Origin: Legionella longbeachae
GTDB lineage: Bacteria > Pseudomonadota > Gammaproteobacteria > Legionellales > Legionellaceae
Reading direction: 5' to 3'
DNA length: 64,000 bases
Assembly (NCBI RefSeq): GCF_004283175.1
Contig: NZ_RXNW01000011.1
Span: 1 to 64,000 of the forward strand
Positions 17,179-26,989 of the stretch are shown here, one piece after another. Positions within the stretch are counted from its first letter, which is position 1. Each line of letters begins with the position of its first letter. Position numbers and translations under genes: made by a program. A model generated the notes under the pieces. That model had not been told where the DNA came from. It searched no databases and saw only the letters and a program-made list of their open reading frames with translations.

Positions 17179-20103
17179 CTACCCGCTTACTTTGTTACTG
17201 TATTGTTGAATAAATTGTGATATTTCTTTTGCAAGTAGAGGCTTGCTAATATAATAACCTTGCAGTTCATCACACCCTAATTGTGACAATAAATGATATT
17301 GATCCATCGATTCAACTCCTGCGGCTATTACTTTTATATTTAAACTTCTGGCTAGAGCTATTATGGCCATCACTAATCCCTGGTGTTCAAAGTTCTCTAC
17401 TATATGTTTTATGAATTGAGGATCTATTTTGATGTAATCTGCATTGAACTGGTTCAAGTAATTTAACGATGAATATCCCGTACCAAAATTATCAATAATG
17501 ATTCCGATGCCATTGTCTTTAAGATGCTTGATTACTTTTATTGAATGATTAGGATTTTGCATAATCAAACTCTCATGAATTTCAACTTCCAAAAACTGCG
17601 CTGGAAATTGTTTCTGATTTAGTTTATTTAAAACACTACTGGAGAATTCAGGTTGTAAATACTGTTTTGTTGATACATTAACTGAGATTTTTATAGGTAA
17701 GTGACAACTGGTTCTTAAGTGCGATCCTTGATCAATAGCAGTATCATAAATCCAATCATCAATTTGATTTATGATGCCAATTTCTTCTGCCAAGGGGATA
17801 ATTTTCGATGGAGATACCGTCTGGTATTCTTTATTCTCCCATCTTAATAAGGTTTCAAATCCAGTAATCTTTTTTTGAATATTTATTTTTGGTAGATAAG
17901 TCAGATAAAACTCATTATTTTTTAAAGCATTTTTTAGTGCATTCTTAAATAATAATTTATTTTTTATTTCCTCATTAATTTTTTTCGTGCAGAACTGATA
18001 ATTATTTCGACCTTCTTCTTTTGCTTTGTATAAGGCTAAATCTGCACTGTTAATTAATGAGTGATAATCCTCTCCATCTGCTGGATAAAAGCTAATGCCA
18101 ATACTGGCAGTGACTAATAACTCATGTTCTTTTATAGTTATTGGCTTTATTAATATATTTAGAATATTTTCAGCAAAAACTGCAGCTATTTCTGGACTTT
18201 TAATATCATGAAGTACCAAAATAAATTCATCACCACCTAACCTCGCTGCAATATCGGTTTTTCTTATACTATTTCTAAACCGATCGCTAATAACTTTCAA
18301 TAACTCATCACCAGCATCATGTCCAAGAGAATCATTCACCTGTTTGAAATTATCAAGATCAATAAAAAAAACTGCAAATTGTTGTTGATGTCTCAGAGCA
18401 GATAAGATGGTTAAATTTAAACTATTTTCTAGCTGATTACGGTTCACAAGTCCTGTAAGTGTATCAATATAGGCCTTAATAGATAATTCTTTTTCTTTTT
18501 CCTTTTTATCATTTATATCTTGAAATTGCCCAATATAATAGAGTGGAGTTCCTTGCTCATTACGAATAATTGCTCCAATGAGTAGTATCCAAGTGATTTT
18601 CTTATCCTTACGAATATAACGCTTTTCCATTTGATAAAAAGGTATTTCTCCATCATAGAGTTGTTTCACATATTTAAGATCTAATTCAAGATCATCAGGA
18701 TGGGTAATAGTTTGAAAATTCATGCGCAGCATCTCTGATTCGCTATATCCCACGATATCGCATAATGTCTTATTGACTTTTAGCCAATGCCCTTCTAGTG
18801 ATACCAAAGCCACCCCAATAGGTGAATAATCAAAAGCTAATCGAAATCGTGTTTCGCTTTCTAATATTTTTTCTTCATAGGCTTTTCTTTCTGATATGTC
18901 ACGCATAATACCTATAAATTTGTATTGGTTATCAACCTGCATTTCCGTGATGGCAATTTCCATAGGAAATTGCTCATTATTTTTTCGTAATGCAGGGATT
19001 ACCATACTATGCTTACCGACAAATGTAGAATTATGGGTCTTTAAATATTCCTCCATCCCGGCACTGTGTTTCTCTCGTAAATCAGGAGGAATAATGATCT
19101 CTACGTTTTTTCCTACTGCTTCTTTAGTACTATAACCAAACATTTTAGTAGCGGCTGGATTAAATGACTCGATTGTCCCTTGGGTATCGATAGTAATAAT
19201 TCCCTCTCCTGCATGATTAAAAATCGCTTGTAATCGCATACTGCTATCAATAGCCTCCTTTTTTACAACTACAAGTTGATTTATGATTGGTAATACTTGC
19301 CAATATAAAAATAGTATTCCTAGACCAATTGAGATGGCTAAAATTAATATGATGAGCTCTATTTGATTTTCTAAAGAATTACCAGCAATTGTAAAACCGG
19401 CTAAACAAGCAATGCCCGTAATACTAATCAAAATAAATGAACTTAATAAGATGATCTTCTTATCTTCACTGTCATGATAAAACTTGGAAAAATTATGGTT
19501 ATTTACCCATGCTAACCATAAAGCAATACTGAGCAAGCTCATACCAAGCGATGTATGAATAGCCATACGAGTATATTGATACCAGCTATAGAGAAATTCT
19601 AATTTTAATAAGTATCCAAGTACAGCGGATATACCAAGAAGCATAATGGAAAAAATGATTACCTGAGTGAGTATCGCAATAAAAAGCTTATCGGTATATT
19701 GAAATAAAATGAAGCATAAGCTTACTAATATAAATCCCACACTAGTATTAAGTCCCATTCTGCCTGGATATTGATTTTGATCAAAAAGCCAAATTTTAAT
19801 AAAAAATTCATCAACACCTAATGAGGTATTAAAAAGATATTCAGCAAAGGTTGCTCCAGAAATTGTCAAAATTAAAAAGCCAATAATTGTATAGATACGA
19901 TTTTTCGGACTTGAGTTGTTTCTTGATAGAAACAATGCCATGCCAGATAAGGTGAAGCATAGGGCTGTATTAAATACCATGTTTATGTAATTAGGGAATA
20001 CGGAAATTATATTGGGTACATGAAAATACCACCCAAAGATAACTACTAAGCCCAAAGAGCTTAATGCCAAACCCAATAAACCTATAGGTGAAGTCCATTT
20101 CAT
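17179..20103 (-). CDS. Membrane PAS-PAS-GGDEF-EAL protein (c-di-GMP turnover)
   Basis: A 974-residue sensor. The first ~280 residues form about eight membrane helices, followed by two PAS domains (about 290-405 and 415-530), a GGDEF domain with intact RLGGDEF (623-627) and an upstream RKTD inhibitory I-site, then an EAL domain. The GGDEF half should synthesise cyclic-di-GMP. The EAL half is altered: FETLLRW at ~749 instead of E-A-L, IDNFGTG at ~868 instead of DDFGTG, and AAGVES at ~925 instead of AEGVET. Phosphodiesterase activity is probably weak or lost. Seen: motifs; known: family roles; inferred: net cyclase. Confidence 0.93.
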   Translation of the reverse strand: MKWTSPIGLLGLALSSLGLVVIFGWYFHVPNIISVFPNYINMVFNTALCFTLSGMALFLSRNNSSPKNRIYTIIGFLILTISGATFAEYLFNTSLGVDEFFIKIWLFDQNQYPGRMGLNTSVGFILVSLCFILFQYTDKLFIAILTQVIIFSIMLLGISAVLGYLLKLEFLYSWYQYTRMAIHTSLGMSLLSIALWLAWVNNHNFSKFYHDSEDKKIILLSSFILISITGIACLAGFTIAGNSLENQIELIILILAISIGLGILFLYWQVLPIINQLVVVKKEAIDSSMRLQAIFNHAGEGIITIDTQGTIESFNPAATKMFGYSTKEAVGKNVEIIIPPDLREKHSAGMEEYLKTHNSTFVGKHSMVIPALRKNNEQFPMEIAITEMQVDNQYKFIGIMRDISERKAYEEKILESETRFRLAFDYSPIGVALVSLEGHWLKVNKTLCDIVGYSESEMLRMNFQTITHPDDLELDLKYVKQLYDGEIPFYQMEKRYIRKDKKITWILLIGAIIRNEQGTPLYYIGQFQDINDKKEKEKELSIKAYIDTLTGLVNRNQLENSLNLTILSALRHQQQFAVFFIDLDNFKQVNDSLGHDAGDELLKVISDRFRNSIRKTDIAARLGGDEFILVLHDIKSPEIAAVFAENILNILIKPITIKEHELLVTASIGISFYPADGEDYHSLINSADLALYKAKEEGRNNYQFCTKKINEEIKNKLLFKNALKNALKNNEFYLTYLPKINIQKKITGFETLLRWENKEYQTVSPSKIIPLAEEIGIINQIDDWIYDTAIDQGSHLRTSCHLPIKISVNVSTKQYLQPEFSSSVLNKLNQKQFPAQFLEVEIHESLIMQNPNHSIKVIKHLKDNGIGIIIDNFGTGYSSLNYLNQFNADYIKIDPQFIKHIVENFEHQGLVMAIIALARSLNIKVIAAGVESMDQYHLLSQLGCDELQGYYISKPLLAKEISQFIQQYSNKVSG

Positions 20104-20358
20104 CTTATCATCTCTATTCTATGTGGTTAGTGTTGCGATAGGTCCGTTCATAAGCCAATTTAAAATGTTATCATGCTGTGGATGCAGACACTAACCCCCA
20201 TTGTTTCCGTCCATTTTTTAGTCAAATATGGAGCCCACCGATTAGACAAGTCTAATTTTTCACAAGATCAGTTAAATCTACAATTTTCATCATTTGAGAA
20301 AATTAAATAACCTAGTGGGTGTGTCGCCATTCTGCTTGTTTTCAGTTTGTTTATGCCT

Positions 20359-20475
20359 TTATTTTAGTCGAATTTGTCTTCGTTTTAACCATTTATAGAG
20401 TGTTGATGGCGAACAGTCAATCAGCTTAGAAATAGCTCGCTTATTAAATCCTTTTTTAGATACCCGATTTTTCAT
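20359..20475 (-). pseudogene. Resolvase-type HTH remnant
   Basis: A 38-codon minus frame encodes KRAISKLIDCSPSTLYKWLK, the C-terminal helix-turn-helix seen in serine resolvases and small transposon regulators. A preceding piece in another frame (MNYERQLAKVIDFIGKHLDE, from 20530) suggests a frameshifted parent gene. The rest of 20104-20663 shows no gene. Confidence 0.4.
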
Positions 20476-20663
20476 CAAGATGTTTGCCGATGAAATCAAT
20501 TACTTTTGCTAATTGTCGTTCATAATTCATGCTGATCTCTCTATTATTTTCCTAGTTACACAAGGAATTTTACATATCTGTAAGAAGGGTGTTTGAATAT
20601 TAATTGCCCTAATTGATCAAATGATCTACTATTTATGTAGGCATCCATGCAAGGGGCTTTATC

Positions 20664-20942
20664 ATGAAATGGATTATTTTATTAGGAAATATGATTCTGA
20701 TGGCAGGATGTTGTTCCGTTAAATACACACCACCTTATACACCGGCAGTTGCATACACGTCGGCAGTTACTTATAAACCCGTGGTTACCTATAAACCAGT
20801 AGTTACCTATAAACCCATGGTTACATACAAACCAGTCGCTGTTACACCTGTTGTGACGACTGTCGTTACACCTGTTGTTCCGCCTGTAGTGGTTTATCCT
20901 TACCCTATAACCGCACCTACCGGAACTGCCATTAACTTTTAA
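20664..20942 (+). CDS. Small repeat-bearing lipoprotein
   Basis: A 92-residue protein with a signal peptide and lipobox (LMAGC). The mature part is four to five copies of a six-residue unit (TYKPVV), followed by Val/Thr/Pro-rich sequence ending in a proline-rich tail. It is probably an envelope lipoprotein with an extended chain. No enzymatic domain. Function unknown. Confidence 0.6.
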   Translation: MKWIILLGNMILMAGCCSVKYTPPYTPAVAYTSAVTYKPVVTYKPVVTYKPMVTYKPVAVTPVVTTVVTPVVPPVVVYPYPITAPTGTAINF

Positions 20943-21117
20943 TTGATTAGAAATTGCAGCTGGGTGAAGGCAATAGCCGGCACCCAAGCGGTTCGTGTGA
21001 GGATACCTGAGAACTCACTGATTAATTGATAATGTATTAGTCAATTTAATGGGCATATTGAAAATGCTATTCCAAAGAGATCTTTGCCTAAAGGGGGGAG
21101 ATGGATTAAATCAGTGA

Positions 21118-21493
21118 TCGGTACTTAAAAAGAGTCGCCCCTATTTTCCAGCAAGGTTAAGGAACAGAAAATTATTCCCTGATTCATTTTTACCTGTTGA
21201 GGACGCATATGAAAATAGTTCCCTTTTTGGAATTACTAAAAAGGATTTTTATCTACAAACAATTCTCTCCAAATTACAGCCAGTTTTTTTCAAGGATGCA
21301 AGAAGGATAGATAAACCAAATAATAATCCACCGAAAACTGAAACAGCAGCGAAAAAAATAGGGGTATCCCTCTAAAGGAGTTTCTACAGAACAACCCAGT
21401 AACCAACAGGAAGCACTTTTAGTTAAGTATCATCACGAGAATTTCGAATTACAACACGAGTATGATAAACGATTAGGATTAATCTTGAAGTGA
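21118..21493 (+). pseudogene. Frameshifted, start-less gene remnant
   Basis: From 21118 a frame without a start codon reads about 86 residues (for example LFGITKKDFYLQTILSKL, PPKTETAAKK). A shift at an A-run near 21350 continues into KGVSTEQPSNQQEALLVKYH and ENFELQHEYDKRLGLILK, stopping at 21493. The composition looks coding in both parts. I do not recognise the family. The remainder of 20943-21681 holds nothing I can support. Confidence 0.4.
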
Positions 21494-21681
21494 TTTTGTG
21501 TAAAAAGTGACTTCCGCTGTGAATAACGCTGGATTTTTGGCAAGCGAGGGTAGGTCAAAAGCCAACCTGCAATTTATTGCTAAACTTAATCAATGGACAA
21601 TAGGATTTAATTTTGTCTGTTGACCCATGTAAAAAGATACATGATCAATTTTTCAGTTCTCAATAGGAAGGAGATGAGTAA

Positions 21682-21912
21682 ATGAAAAAAACTCATGCGT
21701 TACTAATCAGTACCTTGTTTTTCGGTTGGATGAACACTGTCTATGCAGATGAACAATCTTGCAATAAAAGTTACGATTATTGTATGAGTTCATGCGAAAC
21801 CCAATATAACCATTGTACTACGAATAATAATGATGAATCGTACTGCAAGGAGCAATATCAGCCCTGCATTCAAGGCTGCAGCAATACCCGGGATAGTTCT
21901 TTGTCTCAGTAA
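21682..21912 (+). CDS. Small secreted Cys-rich protein
   Basis: A 76-residue protein with GGAAGGAG upstream and a clear signal peptide (cleavage after VYA). The mature part carries CNKSYDYCMSSC, HC, YCKEQYQPCIQGC: repeated Cys-x3-Cys spacing, suggesting a disulfide-stapled helical hairpin. It lies 16 bases ahead of another small Cys-rich secreted protein, so the two are probably co-transcribed. Function unknown. Confidence 0.7.
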   Translation: MKKTHALLISTLFFGWMNTVYADEQSCNKSYDYCMSSCETQYNHCTTNNNDESYCKEQYQPCIQGCSNTRDSSLSQ

Positions 21913-21928
21913 TCCAAAAGGGCTTCAA

Positions 21929-22174
21929 ATGAAAACTATATACTTAGGTGTTTCATTGTTCCTTGTTATTGGGCTTAACTTTCATGTTTATTCATCTTCA
22001 GAGAGTTCGGCGGCCATTCAAAGGAACATGAAATTATATAAACTGGCGGCTAATTGCCCGCAAAATTGTGCATCTTGCTGGGAACAATGCACTAAAGACG
22101 ATGATTGTGGTGTTGGTCAAAGCTGTATCGCAACGGCCTGCGGCAATCGATGTGTGAAACAAGCCGCAGATTAG
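21929..22174 (+). CDS. Small secreted protein with a WAP-like four-disulfide pattern
   Basis: An 81-residue protein starting at ATG 21929 (AAAAGGG upstream) with a signal peptide ending around YSSS. The mature part has eight cysteines arranged CP..C..C...C-TKDDDC-GVGQSC-IATACG-NRC. This recalls the whey-acidic-protein core (C...C.DDDC....KCC...CG..C). WAP domains are mostly animal protease inhibitors, so a bacterial look-alike is unusual. The match is by eye, and the adjacent CC of the WAP core is not preserved exactly. Confidence 0.65.
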   Translation: MKTIYLGVSLFLVIGLNFHVYSSSESSAAIQRNMKLYKLAANCPQNCASCWEQCTKDDDCGVGQSCIATACGNRCVKQAAD

Positions 22175-22195
22175 CTAATATGATTAGGTGTAAAG

Positions 22196-22217
22196 TCCTG
22201 GTTGCAGGCAACCAGGA
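22196..22217. repeat. Intergenic hairpin, CCTGGTTGC/GCAACCAGG type
   Basis: TCCTGGTTGCAGGCAACCAG(GA) forms a ten-pair stem. A near-identical palindrome (CCTGATTGCGAGCAACCAGG) occurs at 24846-24865. It could terminate the Cys-rich genes, but no strong T-run follows. I treat it as a dispersed palindrome. Confidence 0.55.
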
Positions 22218-22397
22218 TTGCTTGAAAAGCATGCGTCATAAATTGTTTCTCTATTTTTGACGAACCTGATGTGAGTCTTCTGCTTGATTAATGATATTTT
22301 CAGTGTCTGACTGGTAAGGCGTCAAACTTATTGATTACACATTCCATTGCAACATAATAAAGCTGTTAATATTGGTTTAGCCCCCATGACATTAATT

Positions 22398-23639
22398 TTA
22401 TAACTGGGATCTTAAGTGAATACCGCGAAAAATGAGGCCAATAAGGGCAATCACACAAAAGACAGCCCCCATATAAAATGTAATTGATGGTTCAAAGTGT
22501 TCCCACAAAAAACCTGCGAGCATACTCGCTACGAGCATCATCAATCCACTGGCTAAATTAAAAAAACCAAAAGCTGTTCCTCGTAAATCCCCCGGAGAAA
22601 CATCTGCGACCATCGTTGCTAATAAGCCTTGAGTCATTCCCATATGTATTCCCCAAAGTGAAATCCCCGCAATGAGCGTAGTCCAATGATGATTTATTGC
22701 AAGTAACATATCGGCAACAATTAAAACCAGTATGCCTGCCATTAATAGTCTGGAGTGGCTCATGTTATCAGCAAGTTTTCCAAACGGATAAGCAGAAATA
22801 GCATAAGTGAAACTCATAATAACCATTGCTATGGGGGCTATGGTGATCGACATTCCCACATCAATCGCCCGCAACACTAGAAAAGCCTCACTAAATCGCG
22901 CAAGTGTGAAAATAGCACCGATGATAACAAGCCACCAATAAGCCGTATCTAAACGAGATAAATGGTTACGACTAAGCGGATTTATTCGCTTTTCACATGG
23001 CACAGGAGTTCGAGGTTCCTTAACTCCAAAAATAAGAAGCATAACGGATAAAACACCTGGAATGGCTGCCATCCAAAATATAATTCGGAACTGATTTGCA
23101 AAAAGGAGCATTAATCCTACTGCTAACAAAGGACCAATTACCGCGCCAACAGTATCTAAAGCTTGACGAAGTCCAAAAGCACTCCCTCTTGACTCGTATG
23201 GGGCAATATCAGCAACAAGTGCATCTCGGGGTGCTCCTCTCATGCCTTTTCCTATTCTATCAAATACACGGGCAGCTAAAACCATACTGCTTGTCGGCGC
23301 TATTGCAAATAATGGTTTAGATATAGCTCCCATAGCATAACCAATCACAGCGATAATTTTTCTTTGCCCCAAATAATCACTTAGCGCCCCTGAGAATATT
23401 TTCACAATAAGTGAAGTTGATTCTCCTAAACCCTCAATTACTCCGATTACGAAAGTGCTTGTGCCTAGCGCAGTGGTTAAAAACAAGGGTAGTAAGCTAT
23501 GAATAATTTCGGATGAAATATCCATCAGCATGCTGACAAACCCTAGAGTCCAAATACTTATTGGTAGTCGTGATAAAACTGACTTGGATTTATTTTTCAT
23601 AACAAGTGCTTTTAATAATTTCAAAGAGGGGCATTGCAT
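22398..23639 (-). CDS. MFS transporter
   Basis: A 413-residue protein with twelve predicted membrane helices. The N-terminal half has the MFS loop signature as GALSDYLGQRK and RVFDRIGKGMRGAPRDAL, typical of the multidrug/metal-resistance branch. Two starts are possible: 23639 and 23600 (MKNKSKS), the latter fitting usual MFS N-termini. Substrate unknown. It may share a transcript with the exchanger at 23671-24660, 31 bases upstream. Confidence 0.88.
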   Translation of the reverse strand: MQCPSLKLLKALVMKNKSKSVLSRLPISIWTLGFVSMLMDISSEIIHSLLPLFLTTALGTSTFVIGVIEGLGESTSLIVKIFSGALSDYLGQRKIIAVIGYAMGAISKPLFAIAPTSSMVLAARVFDRIGKGMRGAPRDALVADIAPYESRGSAFGLRQALDTVGAVIGPLLAVGLMLLFANQFRIIFWMAAIPGVLSVMLLIFGVKEPRTPVPCEKRINPLSRNHLSRLDTAYWWLVIIGAIFTLARFSEAFLVLRAIDVGMSITIAPIAMVIMSFTYAISAYPFGKLADNMSHSRLLMAGILVLIVADMLLAINHHWTTLIAGISLWGIHMGMTQGLLATMVADVSPGDLRGTAFGFFNLASGLMMLVASMLAGFLWEHFEPSITFYMGAVFCVIALIGLIFRGIHLRSQL

Positions 23640-23670
23640 GCCTTACTAATTTAGAATATTAATTTCAGTA

Positions 23671-24660
23671 TTAAATGAAAAAAAGCCCTATTGCAAATAG
23701 AAGATAAAACAGCCCAAAATAGGATAAGCGAGAACTGGTTAATTCGCTTCTTTTGAGTAAGAGGTACAACCCCCAGATTGATAATAGTGTAATTACAGCT
23801 CCCCATACCGAGGCCTTATCTAAAATCCATGGTGTAAAAAAGATTCCTAAAGCGCTTGGAATGGTAGCTTGAATCATCATTGCCCCACTAATATTAGCTA
23901 GAGCCAGTATTTGCTTTCCTTGGCGAACCCATATTATAGCATTCATGATTTCTGGAAGCTCTGTAGCTATTGGACTTAATAGTAAAGCAACCATTTGGGG
24001 AGACAATCCCATAGCAGGCCCGATCGTTTCTAGTTGCTGGACAAAAAAATGTGAGCTTATGAAAATAACAATTAGAGACAAAATCGTTTGCATTAAAGCC
24101 CATTTAGACGAAGGGCTATTATCATCAGGTCTTATTTTTAAGGGCTCTAGAAAATCCAGGTGCTCTGGATCATCTGTGCCCTGCATTTCCTGCTTGACAT
24201 AAAATGCATAGGCGATCAGAAATCCTATCCCTAGCCATGGCTTATAACTAAAAACAGCTAAGCCAAGCAAAATTTTTACTACAAATATTTTCATAAACCA
24301 TATCTGATCATGCCCGAGACGAAGCTCGGTTGTTTTAGATATCATTGGTTTTCTTTGATGCTTTTGGGTAATGAATGCCAATCCAACAATAGAATAGGCG
24401 ATAGTTGATAAAACTAAAGGACCGCCGATTGCCGCACCAATACCTATTTCCTTTTGTGCCGGTGTATTACCAAATACTACCGCTACGAAAGTAACTACAC
24501 TTTCAGGAAGCGCAGTCCCAAAAGCGGCTAGTATTGTACCTGTAGCATTTTTACTTATGTTAAATTTATGTCCAACCCATTCTATTGCATTAACAAAATA
24601 TTCACAGGAAATATAAATTGCTACAGCTGATATGAAGAGCAAAAAAAGAGCTAAAATCAT
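23671..24660 (-). CDS. Sodium/calcium exchanger-family membrane protein
   Basis: A 329-residue protein with about ten helices and two inverted alpha-repeats: GTILAAFGTALPES near residue 42 and ALLLSPIATELPEIMNAII near residue 220. This is the Ca2+:cation antiporter (CaCA/YrbG) fold, exchanging Ca2+ or other cations for Na+ or H+. The acidic ligands (E in LPES and LPEI) are present. It is upstream of, and in the same direction as, the MFS gene. Confidence 0.88.
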   Translation of the reverse strand: MILALFLLFISAVAIYISCEYFVNAIEWVGHKFNISKNATGTILAAFGTALPESVVTFVAVVFGNTPAQKEIGIGAAIGGPLVLSTIAYSIVGLAFITQKHQRKPMISKTTELRLGHDQIWFMKIFVVKILLGLAVFSYKPWLGIGFLIAYAFYVKQEMQGTDDPEHLDFLEPLKIRPDDNSPSSKWALMQTILSLIVIFISSHFFVQQLETIGPAMGLSPQMVALLLSPIATELPEIMNAIIWVRQGKQILALANISGAMMIQATIPSALGIFFTPWILDKASVWGAVITLLSIWGLYLLLKRSELTSSRLSYFGLFYLLFAIGLFFI

Positions 24661-24845
24661 TACTCATCCTTATAGTAATCATTTAAAAAATAAATTTTTT
24701 TGTTATAAACATTAAATATTTGTGAGTATACCCTGTGCCACTATACCAAGTGAGACAATATCAGAATTTCCATACCTGCCGAATGTACCTCAGAATTACA
24801 TACTGATGAATATTTTTTCTCTTTAATAAACTTTGAGGGATCAAA

Positions 24846-24865
24846 CCTGATTGCGAGCAACCAGG
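24846..24865. repeat. Intergenic hairpin related to 22196-22217
   Basis: CCTGATTGCGAGCAACCAGG pairs with itself (one mismatch in the stem) and differs from the copy at 22197-22216 at only three positions. The two copies flank the MFS-exchanger pair. Confidence 0.55.
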
Positions 24866-24929
24866 CAATATTAATTTCATGTGAAAAATAAATCAACGCA
24901 ACCCAATAAAATATGAATTCAAGAGGATG

Positions 24930-25334
24930 TTAGTCTAATCCGATTGATTTTGATGGGCAGTAATATGCATTTCCCAAGTTCGTAACATTCGTTTGTTCAG
25001 AGCTACCACTCATAAAACCACCACCACTATTAAAAGCACCACTCATGGAACCAGTGACCCCGGCACGATTGGTGACTAACTGAATGTAGTTCGCACCTAG
25101 TTTTGCTGCTTTGTTTTTAAGATCGTTCATGGCGCCCTCTTCTAAGTTACGGTTAGAAGTAAAGCTTCCAGTAAAGAAATTACCTTGATTACCAACAACT
25201 TGCCCCAGGTATTTACACCCTTTGGGTATAGGGTTCGGTGAAGCAATAATACGGGCTGCTTGTGGATTAGCTGAAATAGAAGCACAGCTGCTGATCAAAA
25301 TGGAAAGGGCGGTAAGTGACAAAATTTTTTTCAT
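24930..25334 (-). CDS. DUF4156-type lipoprotein
   Basis: A 134-residue protein. I use ATG 25334 (AAAGG upstream) because it begins a lipoprotein signal (MKKILSLTALSILISSC). The mature part matches the DUF4156 pattern: PKGCKYLGQVVGNQG, NDLKNKAAKLGANYIQLV. It is an outer-membrane or periplasmic lipoprotein of unknown role. A Gly/Ser-rich insert (GAFNSGGGFMSGSS) sits before the C-terminal CP. Confidence 0.85.
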   Translation of the reverse strand: MKKILSLTALSILISSCASISANPQAARIIASPNPIPKGCKYLGQVVGNQGNFFTGSFTSNRNLEEGAMNDLKNKAAKLGANYIQLVTNRAGVTGSMSGAFNSGGGFMSGSSEQTNVTNLGNAYYCPSKSIGLD

Positions 25335-25506
25335 TTTTACAACCTTTGTTTTTGTTATGAGCAAATTGCGCGGATTTATCTTAGTTTATCTATGATATAA
25401 ATTCAATAAGCACAACCAGCCCTGACAGGCCAACTCAAAACAATTTGATTTAAAAATACACTAAAAAATGTTAATCTAACTGCTTCTATAAAAATAAGCG
25501 CTTGCA

Positions 25507-26919
25507 ATGACTCAACCCAAACATACCGATCAACAGATATCATTTTCTTCACTACCCCTTCGCCAAGAATTAATAAAGAGTCTTGCATCTGCAAACTATG
25601 AAAATATGACGCCTATTCAAACGCAAAGCTTGCCTATAATTCTTAAAAATCAGGATATTATTGCCCAAGCCCAAACAGGTAGTGGAAAGACCGCTGCTTT
25701 TGCTTTGTCCCTATTAAATAATTTAAAAATTTCTTTTTTTGCAGTGCAAGGTCTAGTCCTTTGTCCTACCCGTGAATTGGCAGAACAAGTAAGCCAAGCC
25801 ATCCGTCGCTTAGCCTGTTTGATGCCAAATGTCAAAATTATTAATTTATCCGGTGGTATCCCTATGAAGCCGCAGCTCGATTCATTGAGGCATGGGGCTC
25901 ATCTCATTGTAGGAACACCAGGGAGAATCCTTAAACATTTAAAAAACGGCTCGTTGGATTTATCCCAGTTAAAAGCTTTAGTTTTAGATGAGGCAGACAG
26001 AATGTTGGATATGGGCTTTTTTGATGACATGAAAAGCATTATTTCGGTTTGTCCCAAACAACGTCAAACCTTACTTTTTTCTGCGACCTATCCTGAAGAG
26101 ATCAAGCAGATTTCAAAACAATTCATGAACAATCCACAAGAAATTCGTGTTGAAAGTCCAGCTGAGGAAATTAATATTGAAGAGTATTTTTATGAAGTCA
26201 CGAAACAAGCGCAGAAGTTTCCCTTATTAAAATCATTACTACTACACTATCGACCCGTTTCAACATTAATCTTCTGTAATACCAGGCAACAAACAGTGGA
26301 GGTGACAGACCTGCTCATCGAAGAGGGTTTCAGTGCCATTGCTTTAAATGGTGATATGGAACAAGTCGATCGTGATCTTGCAGTGTTACGTTTTGCCAAT
26401 CATAGTTGCTCTATTCTTGTCGCCACTGATGTGGCAGCACGGGGACTTGATATAAAGGAACTTTCTACAGTGATTAATTTTGATCTTGCTTTTGATCACG
26501 AAGTTCATATTCATCGTATTGGTCGAACTGGGCGCGCAGGATGTAAAGGCATTGCCTTAAGTATTACCACACCTGCAGATGCACAAAGAATTTGTGCGAT
26601 TGAAGATAACATGCCACACCCCATTAACTGGGGAAACATTAATAAATTAGAAAACCACCACACCACTCGATTAGTGCCGGAAATGGTTACACTCTGTCTT
26701 TCGTCCGGTAAAAAAGATAAAATTCGTCCTGGAGACATATTAGGGGCATTAACCAAAGATGCGGGGTTAGCAGGAAATACTGTAGGCAAAATTAACATAA
26801 CAGCCTCACACTCTTATGTTGCAATCCACCACAGCCAGGCAGATAAAGCGCAACAATATTTACAAAGAGGAACATTAAAAGGACGTAAAGTTAATGTGCG
26901 TAAAATTATAACATGCTGA
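25507..26919 (+). CDS. dbpA: ATP-dependent RNA helicase DbpA
   Basis: A 470-residue DEAD-box helicase. Q-motif MTPIQTQSLP, Walker A AQTGSGKTAAF, PTRELA, DEAD (VLDEADRM), SAT, and C-terminal HRIGRTGRAG are all visible. The last ~75 residues (KIRPGDILGALTKDAGLAG, GRKVNVRKI) form the DbpA RNA-binding domain that recognises 23S rRNA hairpin 92 during 50S assembly. Length and domain order match the family. Confidence 0.96.
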   Translation: MTQPKHTDQQISFSSLPLRQELIKSLASANYENMTPIQTQSLPIILKNQDIIAQAQTGSGKTAAFALSLLNNLKISFFAVQGLVLCPTRELAEQVSQAIRRLACLMPNVKIINLSGGIPMKPQLDSLRHGAHLIVGTPGRILKHLKNGSLDLSQLKALVLDEADRMLDMGFFDDMKSIISVCPKQRQTLLFSATYPEEIKQISKQFMNNPQEIRVESPAEEINIEEYFYEVTKQAQKFPLLKSLLLHYRPVSTLIFCNTRQQTVEVTDLLIEEGFSAIALNGDMEQVDRDLAVLRFANHSCSILVATDVAARGLDIKELSTVINFDLAFDHEVHIHRIGRTGRAGCKGIALSITTPADAQRICAIEDNMPHPINWGNINKLENHHTTRLVPEMVTLCLSSGKKDKIRPGDILGALTKDAGLAGNTVGKINITASHSYVAIHHSQADKAQQYLQRGTLKGRKVNVRKIITC

Positions 26920-26989
26920 AATAAGGGGTTGTTGAAGTGCTCGCTAATTCAGTCAGTAATGGACTATTTAATACCAGGATATCACTCAA

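Noticed and set aside
20682-20987. 101-codon minus frame rich in Asn, Cys and His
   Set aside because: It is the antisense of the TYKPVV repeats of the small lipoprotein; its apparent repeats derive from that.
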